The notes under the pieces were generated by a model, which saw only the letters and a program-made list of their open reading frames with translations, did no database searches and was not told the DNA's origin. 23,948 nt of DNA. Source: Isoetes engelmannii. Taxonomy: Eukaryota; Streptophyta; Lycopodiopsida; Isoetales; Isoetaceae. The position numbers were made by a program, and so were the translations under genes. Shown piece after piece: positions 9,405 to 19,374 of the stretch (positions within the stretch are counted from its first letter, which is position 1; every line of letters begins with the position of its first letter). The stretch spans positions 1 through 23,948 of the forward strand of contig JAANSK020244054.1 of the NCBI GenBank assembly GCA_011763485.2, given 5' to 3'.

Positions 9405-9615
9405 CTCCCATAACAAACCAAAACAAAGATTTTAATTTTTTTTAGGTACATAATAAATTTTTTCTTTGGAAAATAACTTGTATTGTACAAATCAAAGATT
9501 GTTTCATTGTTTTTTTAGTAGATGTTATTTTTTCGTCTTATGCATACTTGCATACTTGTATTGTGTATACGTGATCAAATTGTGATTGTTTTAATGCTAG
9601 TGATTGGCTTGAGAG
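9405..9615 (+). repeat. Dispersed repeat, copy B
   Basis: Direct-orientation partner of 8346-8543. It begins CCCATAACAAACCAAAACAAAG and ends near AATGCTAGTGATTGG. The two copies bracket about 860 bp. Whether they are terminal repeats of one small element or two independent insertions cannot be decided from the window. Confidence 0.8.
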
Positions 9616-9742
9616 TTTAAAATGTCACATGCAAAAGCAAAAACAAATTGATAGCTTTATAAATAGATGTAAACCATTAAGTTTATTAAAGATACAAGTG
9701 ATTGATATCAATTATTACAATCCAAGCCACACTACACAAAAA

Positions 9743-9917
9743 CATTCCCCCCCCCCCCCCCTTTCTTTCTGGCTTCATAGCTCGGAATGTCGGATTAAAT
9801 GCTCGCTTGAAAGCTTTCAAACCATCTGCAGAGAAGAGGGAGGGCTTCAAGTGGGCATCTGCAACATGCCAAGCCGTTGATGTTGTCTGCAGCTGGCAGC
9901 GATTTTTTTTTTTTTTT
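9743..9917. repeat. Homopolymer tracts: long C run (about 9746-9762) and T run (about 9903-9917)
   Basis: The C run is followed by TTTCTTTCTGG and the T run by CTCAAC. These tracts make open frames through 9629-10028 unreliable. Lengths may also be affected by sequencing error. Confidence 0.7.
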
Positions 9918-10230
9918 CTCAACAAAAATAACATCATGCTCCACATCCATTATCCAAATTTTTGCAAATAAAACTTTTTTTTTTGCAAAGTTAACTTTAA
10001 GCATTCCATATAAACTTGTCGAGGACATTCCGTATCCTTAGCTTTCAGCTCCTCATATAAAGCATAACATATATATGTAAATATAGCATTTCCAGTATGT
10101 TTTTCTTCTGCTTTCATAAACTTCTTTAATGATGCCTTATATAATCAAACCAGACATCACAATTGCATGAGTTCTTCTTGATTTCCTCTTCATATTGAAT
10201 TCTTCTCTTCCCTAAAATGCTATTTTCAAT

Positions 10231-10601
10231 CCCCTCGCTATGGCCATAACTTTTTTCAAAATGCAATGAATTTTGATGAAAGTCCTCAGCTTGTCCTCTA
10301 GGAATGTGATAGAGTGCATATAAGTAGATGCATCATGCCCTTTCAAGCTCCTTGCACCTCTCTTTAAATTCTGTGAAGGCAACAAACAACACCCCTGTCT
10401 GCCCATCTTCTTCAAACCCCTCCCTATGGCCATAACTTTTTTGAAATGCAATGGATTTTGATAAAAGTCCTCAGCTTGTCCTCTAGGAATGTGATAGAGT
10501 GCATATAAGTAGATGCATCGTGCCCTTTCAAGCTCCTTGCACCTCTCTTCAAATTCTGCAAAGGCAACAAACAACACCTCTGTCTGCCCATCTTCTTCGA
10601 A
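10231..10601 (-). repeat. 186-bp tandem duplication inside the CLF1 pseudogene
   Basis: Units 10231-10416 and 10417-10601 are nearly identical. Each encodes one copy of the FEEDGQT / LFVAFxEFxERCKELERA / CIYLYALYHIPRGQAEDF block on the minus strand. The unit equals 62 codons, so the duplication itself keeps frame. Single-base changes in each copy (for example a stop in the ERA-x-CIY position of the lower-coordinate copy) show that it has since decayed. Confidence 0.9.
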
Positions 10602-10770
10602 CTATGCAACTGCTCGTTCATAGCAACTTCTAGCCTTAGTACTTCCTCATTACTAACACATCTCCTGCTTAAGGAGGATACCGGTATCTGCAACTTTTGT
10701 CTTCCCCAGGATGGTGTCATCTTCATCTGAGTCCATAGCTTCACCCATGCCCCTGGAAGAACTCTCACAC

Positions 10771-11540
10771 CTAATGAGACGCCTCTGCTCCTCTGTGTAA
10801 AACATCATCATCAATGGTTAGTGTGGATACAAAGAAGTCATGCATGCCCTGAAATCTGCCTATTCTATCCCATTCCTTATCGTCGCTCTTCCCTTTTAGC
10901 AGTTTATGGGCCACAGCAGATATCTGGAGAAGATTCAGGAGAGCATATTTGATCCAATAAAGAGATGGACTTTTCTTTTGGATAGCAACTCCGTTTCTAT
11001 GCAGACAGACAACCCAGCAACAGATGGTTCTTGTGGAGTTGATTAACCTATTATCTGATTCCCAGAAGGAGAGAAGGTTCTCTTCAGTTGGGGTTCCAAG
11101 ATTGAGTTGTGCAGCCCAGCTCCAGATTTCTACCAGCCATTTACATGTGAACACGTGGTTTGAAGTCTCAGGTTCTGCACATAGGGGGCAAGTATTCGAA
11201 ACAGAAGTATCATATTTGGATCTCTGGACATTTGTGGCCAGATGGCTAGCCATCTGAAGGTTTTAATCTTATGGGCAGTGTATATTGGCCAACCTCTGAC
11301 ACATATTTCAGCCAACTTTTCCTCTTCACAAGGCCATAGTTTAGTGGCTCTTGAAGATTTGTGGACCACAAGGCCTTTAGTAATGTCTTTAACAGAGTAA
11401 ATTTCTTTATTCTTCAATTGCCATTGATTGGAATTCATGCTGAGTTCTGCATAGTCTCCAACTTTACCAATGACCATCTAATATATCCTTTTGTCTGACC
11501 CTTTGGCCCGGGCTTCTATATCTTCCCAAGACAAATAGTT
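10771..11540 (-). mobile_element. LINE fragment with zf-RVT domain, inserted in the CLF1 pseudogene
   Basis: Two overlapping minus-strand frames join across a frameshift near 11250. The upstream part (11540-11250) has LSWEDIEARAKGSDKR, then VGDYAELSMNSNQWQLKNKE and WPIYTAHKIKTFRWLA, the approach to the zinc knuckle. The downstream part (11253-10771) has CPLCAEPETSNHVFTC, a C-x2-C-x7-H-x3-C zf-RVT knuckle, then EIWSWAAQLNLG and a typical C-terminal helix-rich region. It lacks a visible reverse transcriptase core and a poly(A)/poly(T) end, so both boundaries are approximate. It is a different copy from the LINEs at 2540-4003 and 13842-18517. Confidence 0.7.
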
Positions 11541-11624
11541 AACAGATGTTGTTAATTAATAAAACAGGACAGACGTTCTAGTCTAAGATTGAGTTAATAT
11601 GAAACATGCAAAATGACTTACTGA

Positions 11625-11703
11625 GATAATCCGCAATGAGCGTTCCGTTGCAATATCTGCGGGTTGCAACACGATTTGGAGCATCAAGGCCATTCGGAGG
11701 ATT
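11625..11703 (-). other. Unidentified exon-like segment fused to the CLF1 N-terminal remnant
   Basis: Directly after NHARNVWNRAVT, the same minus-strand frame continues for about 28 codons as NPPNGLDAPNRVATRRYCNG and TLIADYLS. It ends at a good 5' splice site (CTCA then GTAAGT at about 11626-11621). This does not match CLF1, where the family continues LLPRVDQLWYKY. It could be a retained intron read-through or an exon from another source. Identity is unknown. Confidence 0.3.
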
Positions 11704-11879
11704 GGCTCTTGTTACAGCCCTATTCCATACATTTCTGGCATGATTATGAGATCTTTCTCATCTCCATTTTCGCATACCTGAGCCATAAAGTGTGGTTTGT
11801 ATAATCAAGTTTGAAGGCTCTCTCCCAAAGCGAAAGAGCCCTAGCAAAATCTTACCAAGTTTCTTTCCATTGAGCAACT

Positions 11880-12075
11880 CATAAAAGGCTCTCACTAGAG
11901 AACCAGAGAAAAATAGAGGACCAGAGATTACACAAGAGATTAAACCCTCCAGGCGCAGTGCAGAGGACCCGAGATTACACTCACTTGTTCATACTTCTTC
12001 AATCTGGGCGTCCATCTGCTCAGATGCACGACCAGAAAAACCTTAAAAGGGGATGTTTTTGACCTCTGTTGTTTT
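11880..12075. other. Non-coding stretch with a short direct repeat
   Basis: No gene is recognised. A 17-bp motif AGGACC(A/C)GAGATTACAC occurs at 11917-11933 and 11963-11979. The region is probably intron or flank of the CLF1 pseudogene. Confidence 0.35.
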
Positions 12076-12210
12076 TAGAATAGTCTAAGGTTTATCTAAA
12101 GATTTAAATTAGGTGCGAATAGTCTAAGGTTTATCTACGGGTGGATCTAAGGTTTATCTAAGGTTTATCTACTTGTTTTTAGAATAGTCTAAGGTTTATC
12201 TACGGGTGCG
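12076..12210. repeat. Imperfect tandem array of TCTAAGGTTTATCT
   Basis: The 14-bp core occurs five times in about 130 bp with variable spacers. Longer repeats are built around it (AGAATAGTCTAAGG... and ...TCTACGGGTG), which suggests successive slippage or unequal duplication. It resembles telomere-like sequence only superficially. Confidence 0.75.
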
Positions 12211-12640
12211 AATTAACCCTTAGGATTAGTTGAAGTGATAATGCACAACAACAGACTTCCCATTTACAGACCATGCATGTTAGACAGGAGGAATAGAACA
12301 AAGAATGACAAGCTGAACTGAAAGTAGATGCTAGCTTCAACAATGCACAATAAGGAAAGATAAATGCAGGGCTGAATGCATACGAGGGGTCTTTGTGTTC
12401 CTTCTTCAGCTGTAGTGTATTTCGATGGCTGCAGAAGAGAATACAAAGACCCTTCATATTTTGAGCTTGACAAGATGAAAGGGGCAACTATGAGCGGATC
12501 AATGCCATGGCCACTACCATATTTCTGATATCTTATTTGTTCCTCAATTCCCCAGCCACTGTGCAACAAATCGAACTCTGAAAAAACATAGACTAGAAAA
12601 AAAATTACCCGTTCATCGCTCGTCGCTCGTCGCACCTGCT
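12211..12640. other. Stretch without a recognisable gene
   Basis: A minus-strand open frame (12264-12677) contains IEEQIRYQKYGSGHGIDPLI but matches no family I know and runs into simple repeats at its start. I see no supported gene. Confidence 0.3.
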
Positions 12641-12691
12641 CGTCGAAAACCATCGCCCGTCGAAAACCATCGCCCATCGAAAACCATCGCC
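12641..12691. repeat. Three tandem 17-bp units (CGTCGAAAACCATCGCC)
   Basis: Units at 12641, 12658 and 12675. The first two are identical and the third has one change. Related CTCGTCG words precede them. Confidence 0.9.
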
Positions 12692-12960
12692 ATTAACTGC
12701 CGTTAAAGTGACCTCGTCGAGGTCACTATAATTTTTTATATTTCGTAGTGTATTTTTAACGGTCTAGTTAAATTTGTGTTAACAGCAGCTAACTGCGATG
12801 TTGGGTGTGAAGAAGACTTGGTTAAGATTTTTTAGTTAAAAAAAAAGTTAACCACCACTAACTTAATTTTATTAACTTAACTTGTGGTGTGAAGAGAATT
12901 GTAGTTAAAAATGCTAACTTAACCTAACTTAACGGCGGGTCTGAATAGACCCTAAAAGGT
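12692..12960. repeat. MITE-like TTAAC/GTTAA-rich sequence with a perfect 21-bp palindrome
   Basis: 12707-12727 is AGTGACCTCG-T-CGAGGTCACT, a perfect 10-bp palindrome with one central base. Downstream there are many TTAAC/GTTAA words and three related blocks: GGGTGTGAAGAAGAC near 12808, GGTGTGAAGAGAATT near 12886, and GGGTCTGAATAGACCC near 12939-12954. The last block is itself palindromic and resembles ends of PIF/Harbinger-type MITEs. No protein is encoded. The element limits and a target duplication are not clear. Confidence 0.4.
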
Positions 12961-13841
12961 TTAAAATTAAACTCACATCACAATCGTTCCACCTAAACAA
13001 TAGCCTTCAAAAAATCCTTATTTTTGATTAAAACTTTTTTTTTCCACCCAAAAACCTCTGGAAAAAGCAACAGCGAACATAACCACTATGATGTATGACT
13101 TTTCTATTTCTTGGTCCTTTGCTTAGATATCTCTCTTGCTACTTGTTTCTTGAGGTTCGGAACGAGGAATTGTAGCTTCTATTATCTGCTTTTATACCAT
13201 AAGAAATTGCCTGCATTACAAGCTGAGTGTGAAAAGTTCTCATGTTATTGATTCGCATCTAAAATTAAGAAATTAAAACGCTACCTTAATAGGAGTCAGA
13301 GCACAATCGATTCATGATTTGAAAAAAGATGGAGGGGACCTTTGCAGAAGATTGGAAGCTTCTGCAGGCAAGAAAGTGTGACAGATAATGTATCATGTCG
13401 AAGCACCTTTACATTTGCCAGATCCTAGTTTTGGAGCAAGCAACATGGGATCATCACACACCAAGTTAAAGCAAATAATTATATGACTTCGTATTGATGC
13501 AAATAGAGAAGGCCCATGTGATGTGATGTGGTCTATTGTTAGGCATTTTGATATGCCCCAAACATATAAATGCTTACAGGCTAGCAATAACTCTCAGATA
13601 TATTGCATGAACTATGTCCAAATATTTCAAAGAGCTTTCTTGCTTAAGGAGAACGAACACACACGCACGCACGCACGCGCACACACAGACATAATATTAT
13701 ACAAGAAAAATCAAACCGTACAAAAGATTTTGTAAGCAAAAAGGATTGTGCATTCCAATTTCAGTGATTGGCTTAAGAACATCGAGTGATAGAGTCTCTG
13801 AAGCCATCTTCTTTGTTCGCAGAGGCAATAAGCAGGACATC
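12961..13841. other. Non-coding stretch with an (AC)n/(ACGC)n microsatellite
   Basis: No gene or RNA is recognised. A purine-pyrimidine microsatellite of AC and ACGC units lies at about 13658-13688. The rest is AT-rich unique-looking DNA up to the presumed 5' edge of the next LINE. Confidence 0.4.
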
Positions 13842-15076
13842 ATGGATTCATTGAAGGGTGATGCTCAGCAAGCTGCCTCGCCCACTCGGTGACATTGAGC
13901 AAGTCTCGTCAGGGGGATACTATGGGGATGTCATGGTTGTTGGGTACTGGACTACCGGCAACTTTGATATCAAAAGGATCTCCGGAGTGGCTAAGTTCAC
14001 TTTTACGCAAAAATCATATCTCCTCCTTTGAATCTATCAAATCTTTGGGTACGGGTTTTTTCCTTATAATGTTTAAAGCCGTCGAAGATGTTGATAAGTT
14101 GGTGACTAAGGCAGTTGATATGATGGGCGGCACAGTCGTTCTGTTTCAGAACTATTTTCCAGGGTTCTCTATTGACATGCCTCTCAGGGTAAAGATTCCT
14201 TGTTGGTTCCAAATTCTTGACTTGCCTCCTGACCTGCTTGCACCTTCCTTTCTCAAGTCTATTGCAAAGGCTCTTGGTGTCCACGTTACACACTCCATAT
14301 TCGGTGGTGCAAAGGTATGTGTGGCGCTTCCAATGGATAAAGCAATCCCAGAACAAGTTATCATTCAAAGTGACCTATTTTACTCCCGCTTCAAGCTGCG
14401 CCTGTTAAACGCGGCTGCCCTCTCTCGTCGGTTCCCTTCTTTCAAGCTTCCAGTCTCTGCTTTGTGTTCTTTTCCCACTAAAACTGACTTCTCCACCGTC
14501 TATCATTGCATAGCCTTCTCCTCCCTCTGTGCATCAAGTGGCTCTGACACAGTTGCCCAATCTCCTCCATTGCCAATAGCGTCAGCTGCCTCCTCTCCTC
14601 CCTCGCCCTCACCACTTCAACGGGATTGGACTGAAGTCAGGTCTAGGCACCAGAAATGCACCCAACATATTTCTTGGATTGACCAGGTTGATAATGTTCA
14701 TCCATCCTCTGTTGTCGCAGATGACGGAGACTGCTCAGGTTCTGAGTCATACAACTCACTTGATGGAGATGTCATGATGCAACCAGGTGTTCGACTTGCA
14801 ATAGTTGTCTTTGATGGTCCACCTCTGCCTGTGCACAATGCCACACCCGCCTACCACCGCCCTAGCCCCATCGCGCACGCCTTTGCTGATAATCTGGGGG
14901 GGGGGGAGGTGCTTGGGCTGACAACGGGGGCCCTGACACATCAACACGAGTCTTGGATAGCATGCCGAGATGGTTTACACGTCAACAATGCATGGTGGCC
15001 CGCGTCAGGTCCGCATTCGCCCTACGAATCCCGAAGAGAAGAAAGAAAAAAGGTGCACTTGATCCACTGTCTTTGA
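13842..15076 (+). pseudogene. LINE ORF1 (DUF4283-like nucleic-acid-binding protein), frameshifted near its start
   Basis: ATG at 13842 opens MDSLKGDAQQAASPTR, then TGA at 13890-13892. Moving one frame from 13889 gives an open stretch of 395 codons to 15076. Its residues 30-150 carry the DUF4283 pattern: a GTGFFLIMFKAVEDVDKLV strand-helix, LFQNYFPGFSIDMPLRVKIP, a W-x4-LP-like block (WFQILDLPPDL) and SIAKALGVHV with KVCVALPMDKAIPEQV. The usual CCHC knuckle after this domain is not visible. The C-terminal half is Ser/Pro-rich and contains a G10 homopolymer at about 14898-14907, likely to have changed frame. In intact L1 elements this protein coats the element RNA. The copy is probably non-functional. 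Confidence 0.75.
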
Positions 15077-15099
15077 AATGAATGTCCTACATTGAAATG

Positions 15100-18000
15100 C
15101 GAATAGTAGGGTGGTTTTTATGGCTAAGGATAGGTAGGACAGGTGGTCAGTGATCAAATTGAAGTAGGATGCACATGGGTGGGGCATTGCCAATGTCTAT
15201 GCAATGTTCCCAGGCAATGAGCATTCATGTGGGCCTCGTTGAGGAACAAGCTAAACAAAATGGGTGGACAATGTTGCGTGGTTGCTCCTTGGGGATTTCA
15301 ATATGGTTGAGGACGCACTGGATAGGTTGGGTGGTAGCAAGATAGTTTCAAGTTTTGAAAAGGAACAATGGGATAGGCCTTCCGTTTGAGCATGGTTTTC
15401 TGGAAATTTCAGGAGTTGAAGGTTTCACTTGGTCCAACGGTGTCCAGGGGGAGTTGAGAGTTGCAGCTTGACATGATAGGTGTTACGCCAATATGCACGT
15501 GCACCACATGCTCCCTGACCTCTTTCATAAGAACTTTGTACTCCAAACAGTGTCTGATCACCATCCCCAGATCATTAAGAATAGTGACCTTCCTATTTTT
15601 GCTCGTGGGAAGATAATTTTCAAGCTTAATTCTCTGTAGTTGAAAGATGAGGACCTTCTTGAGAGCTGTAAGCAGGTTTGGGAGTCCACTCTATCGTCTA
15701 CGGGTCCGATGAGAACTCTAGTATCTGTTCTTACCAATGTCAAAGCGTTTGCAAAACAGTTGGGTCGTGCACACATCCAACAAGAAAGAGCCTTGTTGAG
15801 GCAGAAGTATGACGAGTTAGAGCAGCTAAGGGCCCACGGCTCCAGTTATACGCGAGAAGCGGAGCTCGTCAGACACATCCAAGAGTTGGAAGAACAGGGG
15901 CGGCCAAGCTGAAAGCAAGACTCTCTTGGCTAAAGGATGGAGATAGATGTTCAGAAACATTTTTTAGAGCATCCCATTTGAAGCGCCAGAGTACTGCTTT
16001 ATCTTCTCTCCGATGTAATAATGGTAGTCAGAATAGGTGAAGCAGTTCTTCTCAACAACTTCAGCTCTTTCTTTGCAAAGAAAAATCTCTTGTTTGACGA
16101 TAAGGCGCAAGACATTGTGCTATTGAAAGTTTCTTTTATTATTTCTCCGCATCAGAAACAACAACACGACGTCTAACAAGTGCCCGAGAATGGATGGGAT
16201 TCTAGTGGAATTCTTCAAGGTCTGCTGGGACTGGTCATCTGGATTTCTCTGGCATGCATATCAGGATTTGCTACAGTCGCATCAGTTGGATAAGATCCTA
16301 AACACTGGCCTTATCACTTTGATTCCGAAGGTCAAGAAGCCCAGGATGATATCAGACTGGCGGTCCATTACCTTAGTATCAGTTATCTACAAGATCATAG
16401 CAAAGGCGTAAACAAACATATTTAAAGTTGATATTAAGAGAAACTATCAGTTAGGAATAGTCTGGTCTTTTACCTGGGAGACATATTCTTGATAATGTCG
16501 CAACGCCATATGAGGGCAAGTACTGGGCTAGTTTCACAGGACAGTAGGTAGTGTATTGAAACTTGACTTTTGTAAAGCATATTGTTTCTTGGACCTTTAT
16601 GTTGCATATCATGCGTAAACTAGGCTTCGGTCACTTTTTTTGTGAAACAGTGTGGAAGCTTTTGAAGTCAGTTAAGGCAGCAGTACTGCACCAAGGTGAA
16701 TCTTCTAACATTTTCCCTATCGGGAGAGGTATTAGGCAAGGATACCCCCTGGCGCCGTTCCTGTTCACTATTGTGGCAAAGGGCATCTCACAGCTTCTCT
16801 ATTGTGCTCTGGATGACTATGTTGTGCAAGGTTTGAGCATGTCTGATGGTTCGCAAATTGTGTGCAATCAGTTTGCAGGTGACACCTTCCTTTTTTTGGA
16901 GGCCTCTTAAGCCAATCTTGACAGGACTAAGCAACTCCTAGATCTCTTCTCCTTGGCTTCTGGATGTATGCTGAACTGGAAAAAGTGCAGTGCCATATGG
17001 GCCTTGGACACCCCTCCTCCAACATGTGTTCATGCCTATTGGATACTTGTTCCACCTCATACAGTTACCAAACTTTTGGGTGTACCATTTGGTATATAGG
17101 TCGATACTGCATATGCTTGGGATTAGACCATCTTAAGTCTTCAAAGGCACTTGCTCTGTTGGAGGGGTGCTTCACTTTCATGGCTGGGCGTATACAGGTG
17201 GCTAAGCCTGTCCTCAATAACACTTATGTTTATGTCACTTATGCATTGCTAGCTCCAACTTCAAAGTTTAAAGGGATAGTGGCCACAATACATAATTTTG
17301 TCTGGGGTGCAACGAGCCCTGGAACAGTGGTCAAAGTGGACTGGAAAAAGTGCATACGTTCTAAGGTGGTCTCGGGATGATGGACTTATCACTTCATAGC
17401 AAGGATTTAATCTCAAAGTTCATTTGGAGAATTTTTTTGGGTCACGCACAGTCTTGTGGGATGTGCGCGCTTGTCCAAGATTTAGACACGGCCTTTTGGC
17501 AAGTTCTCCCACTTTCCTTGCCTGCCTGGGCTTTTGTTTTATCCTTTGAAGCCATTTCCTCATGCCTCTCAAAGAGTGGAGAGTTGTTAGTTCATTGGCT
17601 TCTTTGCATCCTTCAAACTGATCACATCCCTCCTCTCCCTTCCTTGGGTGCCCTTACCTGACTCGCCTCCACTGGTATCTACCATGCATCCTAAAACTCA
17701 GCGTAGGTGGCAATGTATGGGTATTTCTCAGGTTCAGGATTGGTATCCTAATGGACGTCTTCGTTCTTGATAAGAGTTCAAAGACACTTTCATGTTGACT
17801 ACGTGAGATTACGTCATATGGTAAGCTGTGGCAGATAATATCCCTCCGCGACCCAACCTCGAGAATGAATGTGCTTGGTATTTTGTATCAGATATTTCAT
17901 AGGGGAAGTATTTTGTTCAGACTTGCTATAGACAGCTCACCATGCAGCCTCCTCTGACTCCATCAGTGCACTGGCAACTAAGAGCTCCAGAAGCCCAACA

Positions 18001-18460
18001 TGCAGTCAGTTCTTCTCTGGCAAGTTGTGCATAAGGTAGTAAAAGAAAAATGTTCTAGTTCACTCCTTCAAACCATCTGTTAGTTCTCGTTGTTCGATCT
18101 GTAAACTTGCTCCTGAAACAATAGAGCATTGTTTTGTGCTCTATGACGATCTCTGCCACATTTGATCAATTGTACAGGCTTCTTTCCATACCCACCTTAC
18201 AAGTCAACAGGTTCTTCTGGGCATTTTCCTTGTTAAATGGTCTCGTTTCAAGAGGTGGGCGTTCAATATTTGCAAGGCTCTAGTTTATTGGGCGGTTTGG
18301 AAACGCAAGTGTCATGTTTTTTTCAAGGCTTGCATATTCTTGTTAGTGGCCTCTACCAAGAGATTAAATTCCGTCTTCATCACCAGGTTTTGGTCGAAGT
18401 TACATCCGATGTCGGGGATGAGGTTTGGGGTTACCTCCACCTCCCTTGACTTCCCATTGT
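15100..18460 (+). pseudogene. LINE ORF2 (endonuclease, reverse transcriptase, zf-RVT), multiply broken
   Basis: Endonuclease (EEP fold): WLLLGDFN with the GDFN codons at 15291-15302, then GVEGFTWSNG, then the catalytic SDHHP at 15553-15567. Reverse transcriptase: DGILVEFFKVCWDW, LIPKVKKP, YKIIAKA (16190-16411), GRHILDNVATPYEGKYW (about 16470-16530), motif A LDFCKAY (about 16560), GRGIRQGYPLAPFLF (about 16724-16770), and motif C at 16872-16883. Motif C reads F-A-G-D where active enzymes have F-A-D-D. The thumb continues with SGCMLNWKKC and LLGVPFG. The zinc knuckle is CSIC-x8-HC at 18091-18132. At least a dozen stops or frame shifts separate these blocks. ORF2 normally nicks the target and primes reverse transcription; this copy cannot. 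Confidence 0.85.
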
Positions 18461-18517
18461 ACTAATTTTCCTGTTAATATAAATTGTCTCTCGTTCTTCC
18501 AAAAAAGAAAAAAAAGG

Positions 18518-19374
18518 GGGGGGGGAGGCAAAACTAATTTAGGCAACAATCCTACTAGCCCATCAAATTATTTCAGTCAATCCATCCATAGCTTTATCCT
18601 TCCATCCAATGACTGAGCCAATCAAAGTCTGGATCCATGGTTCAAAGACTACTGACTTTAGTCTTTAATGTCATTTTTTATCAAGATCCCAATTAATTTT
18701 CCAAGATTAATATATCTGATCATGTGCATATTTTAGCACTTAAGAATTTAGAAAACTCTTTTTCACTTAAACACTATACTAGAATGTACAGATTATCATT
18801 CTAGGCATCCTACATAAGCCATGGTTTAAAGCCAAATTCAGATATCAAAGTTTTAAAATAATTTCTCATGCATTAACTTATGCAGATGAGATAACAGACT
18901 ACATTAAGCATGTTGTTTACAACAAAAATATATTTTTTTGTCTAGCTTATAGCCACTTGATTTATCAGATAAATCTTCACGAGAATTGAAGGACGTAGCA
19001 AGAACTCTTAAAATTATTGTAGGCTAAGATGTGTACCAACACTATTGTTTCTTTCCCTTGAACTTGGCAGCATGATTCCATCATCCATGCAAACCACTTT
19101 ACCTAGGACAAGGGAACTACATTAAGAGGAGAATATCTGTACCTGCAGCCAACCAAACAAACATTTGGCACGAAGTGGTAATGATGCAAGGGCCAAAAGC
19201 TTCACCCAATGTAGCCTCTTGCCCTTTGTTAGTGTAAAGCAATTGAAAAAATGGAATGCATAACAACATTTTGACTAAACTAATAGGCCTATAATGATGC
19301 ATCTCTTACTTTTGTCTCTTACTTTTGTAAGTTGCAGCTTCCTCAACCACTGCAAAGTTAAATATTATGTACTA
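18518..19374. other. AT-rich stretch after the LINE, no supported gene
   Basis: It opens with a G10 run. On the minus strand, 19138-19225 looks like a possible exon (acceptor-like AG near 19226, donor CTGCAG then GTACAG near 19138) that could encode GQEATLGEAFGPCIITTSCQ, but I do not recognise the protein. Nothing else stands out. Confidence 0.3.

Larger units (their letters stand above)
9925..11878 (-). pseudogene. CLF1: Crooked neck / CLF1 (HAT-repeat splicing factor) pseudogene, interrupted by a LINE
   Basis: Minus-strand segments match the CLF1/CRNKL1 family in the correct order. At 11878-11704: VAQWKET, a TAA stop, then DFARALSLWERAFKLDYTNH, TLWLRYAKMEMRK and, after a frame change, NHARNVWNRAVT. 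At 10617-10231: CYERAVA, a stop, FEEDGQTEVLFVAFAEFEER, then CIYLYALYHIPRGQAEDF, present twice. At 10230-10125: GKRRIQYEEEIKKNS and CNCDVWFDYIR. At 10125-9930: AEEKHTGNAIFTYICYALYE, KAKDTECPRQVYMECLKL and a decayed FAKVW-like block. The parent protein is a tetratricopeptide-like HAT scaffold of the spliceosomal NTC (Prp19) complex. Stops, frameshifts and small deletions show that it is dead. The part between the N-terminal and central repeats is missing and replaced by LINE sequence (10771-11540). No introns are seen within the 10230-9930 part, so a processed copy is possible. Confidence 0.8.
13842..18517 (+). mobile_element. Nearly full-length, inactive L1-type plant LINE
   Basis: In order on the plus strand are an ORF1 with a DUF4283-like domain (13842-15076), an endonuclease (about 15200-15600), a linker with coiled coil (15640-15912), a reverse transcriptase (about 16170-17400), a zf-RVT zinc knuckle (18040-18170), a C-terminal tail to about 18460, and an A-rich end at 18501-18517. 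This is the standard layout of plant L1 elements. The protein is broken by many stops and frame changes. The 5' end is uncertain, since 5' UTR sequence may extend left of 13842. The A tail is followed directly by a run of ten G. Confidence 0.88.

Noticed and set aside
9629-10028. Overlapping open frames on both strands
   Set aside because: They run through long C and T homopolymers. The minus strand here holds the CLF1 pseudogene end in a different frame.
12264-12677. 137-codon minus-strand frame
   Set aside because: It begins in the 17-bp tandem repeats and ends in hydrophobic low-complexity sequence. No family is recognised.
13658-13688. AC/ACGC run as a possible regulatory Z-DNA element
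   Set aside because: It is an ordinary microsatellite with no nearby gene, so no regulatory role can be supported.
16964-17380. 138-codon plus-strand frame starting MYAELEKVQ
   Set aside because: Its first part is out of frame with the reverse transcriptase; the true frame there reads SGCMLNWKKC. Only its later part (AGRIQVAKPVL, FVWGAT) follows the LINE frame, so it is not a separate gene.
18501-18527. A-run followed by G10 as a possible telomere-like or G-quadruplex element
   Set aside because: It is better explained as the LINE A tail next to a homopolymer. There is no TTTAGGG repeat and no set of four G-runs.
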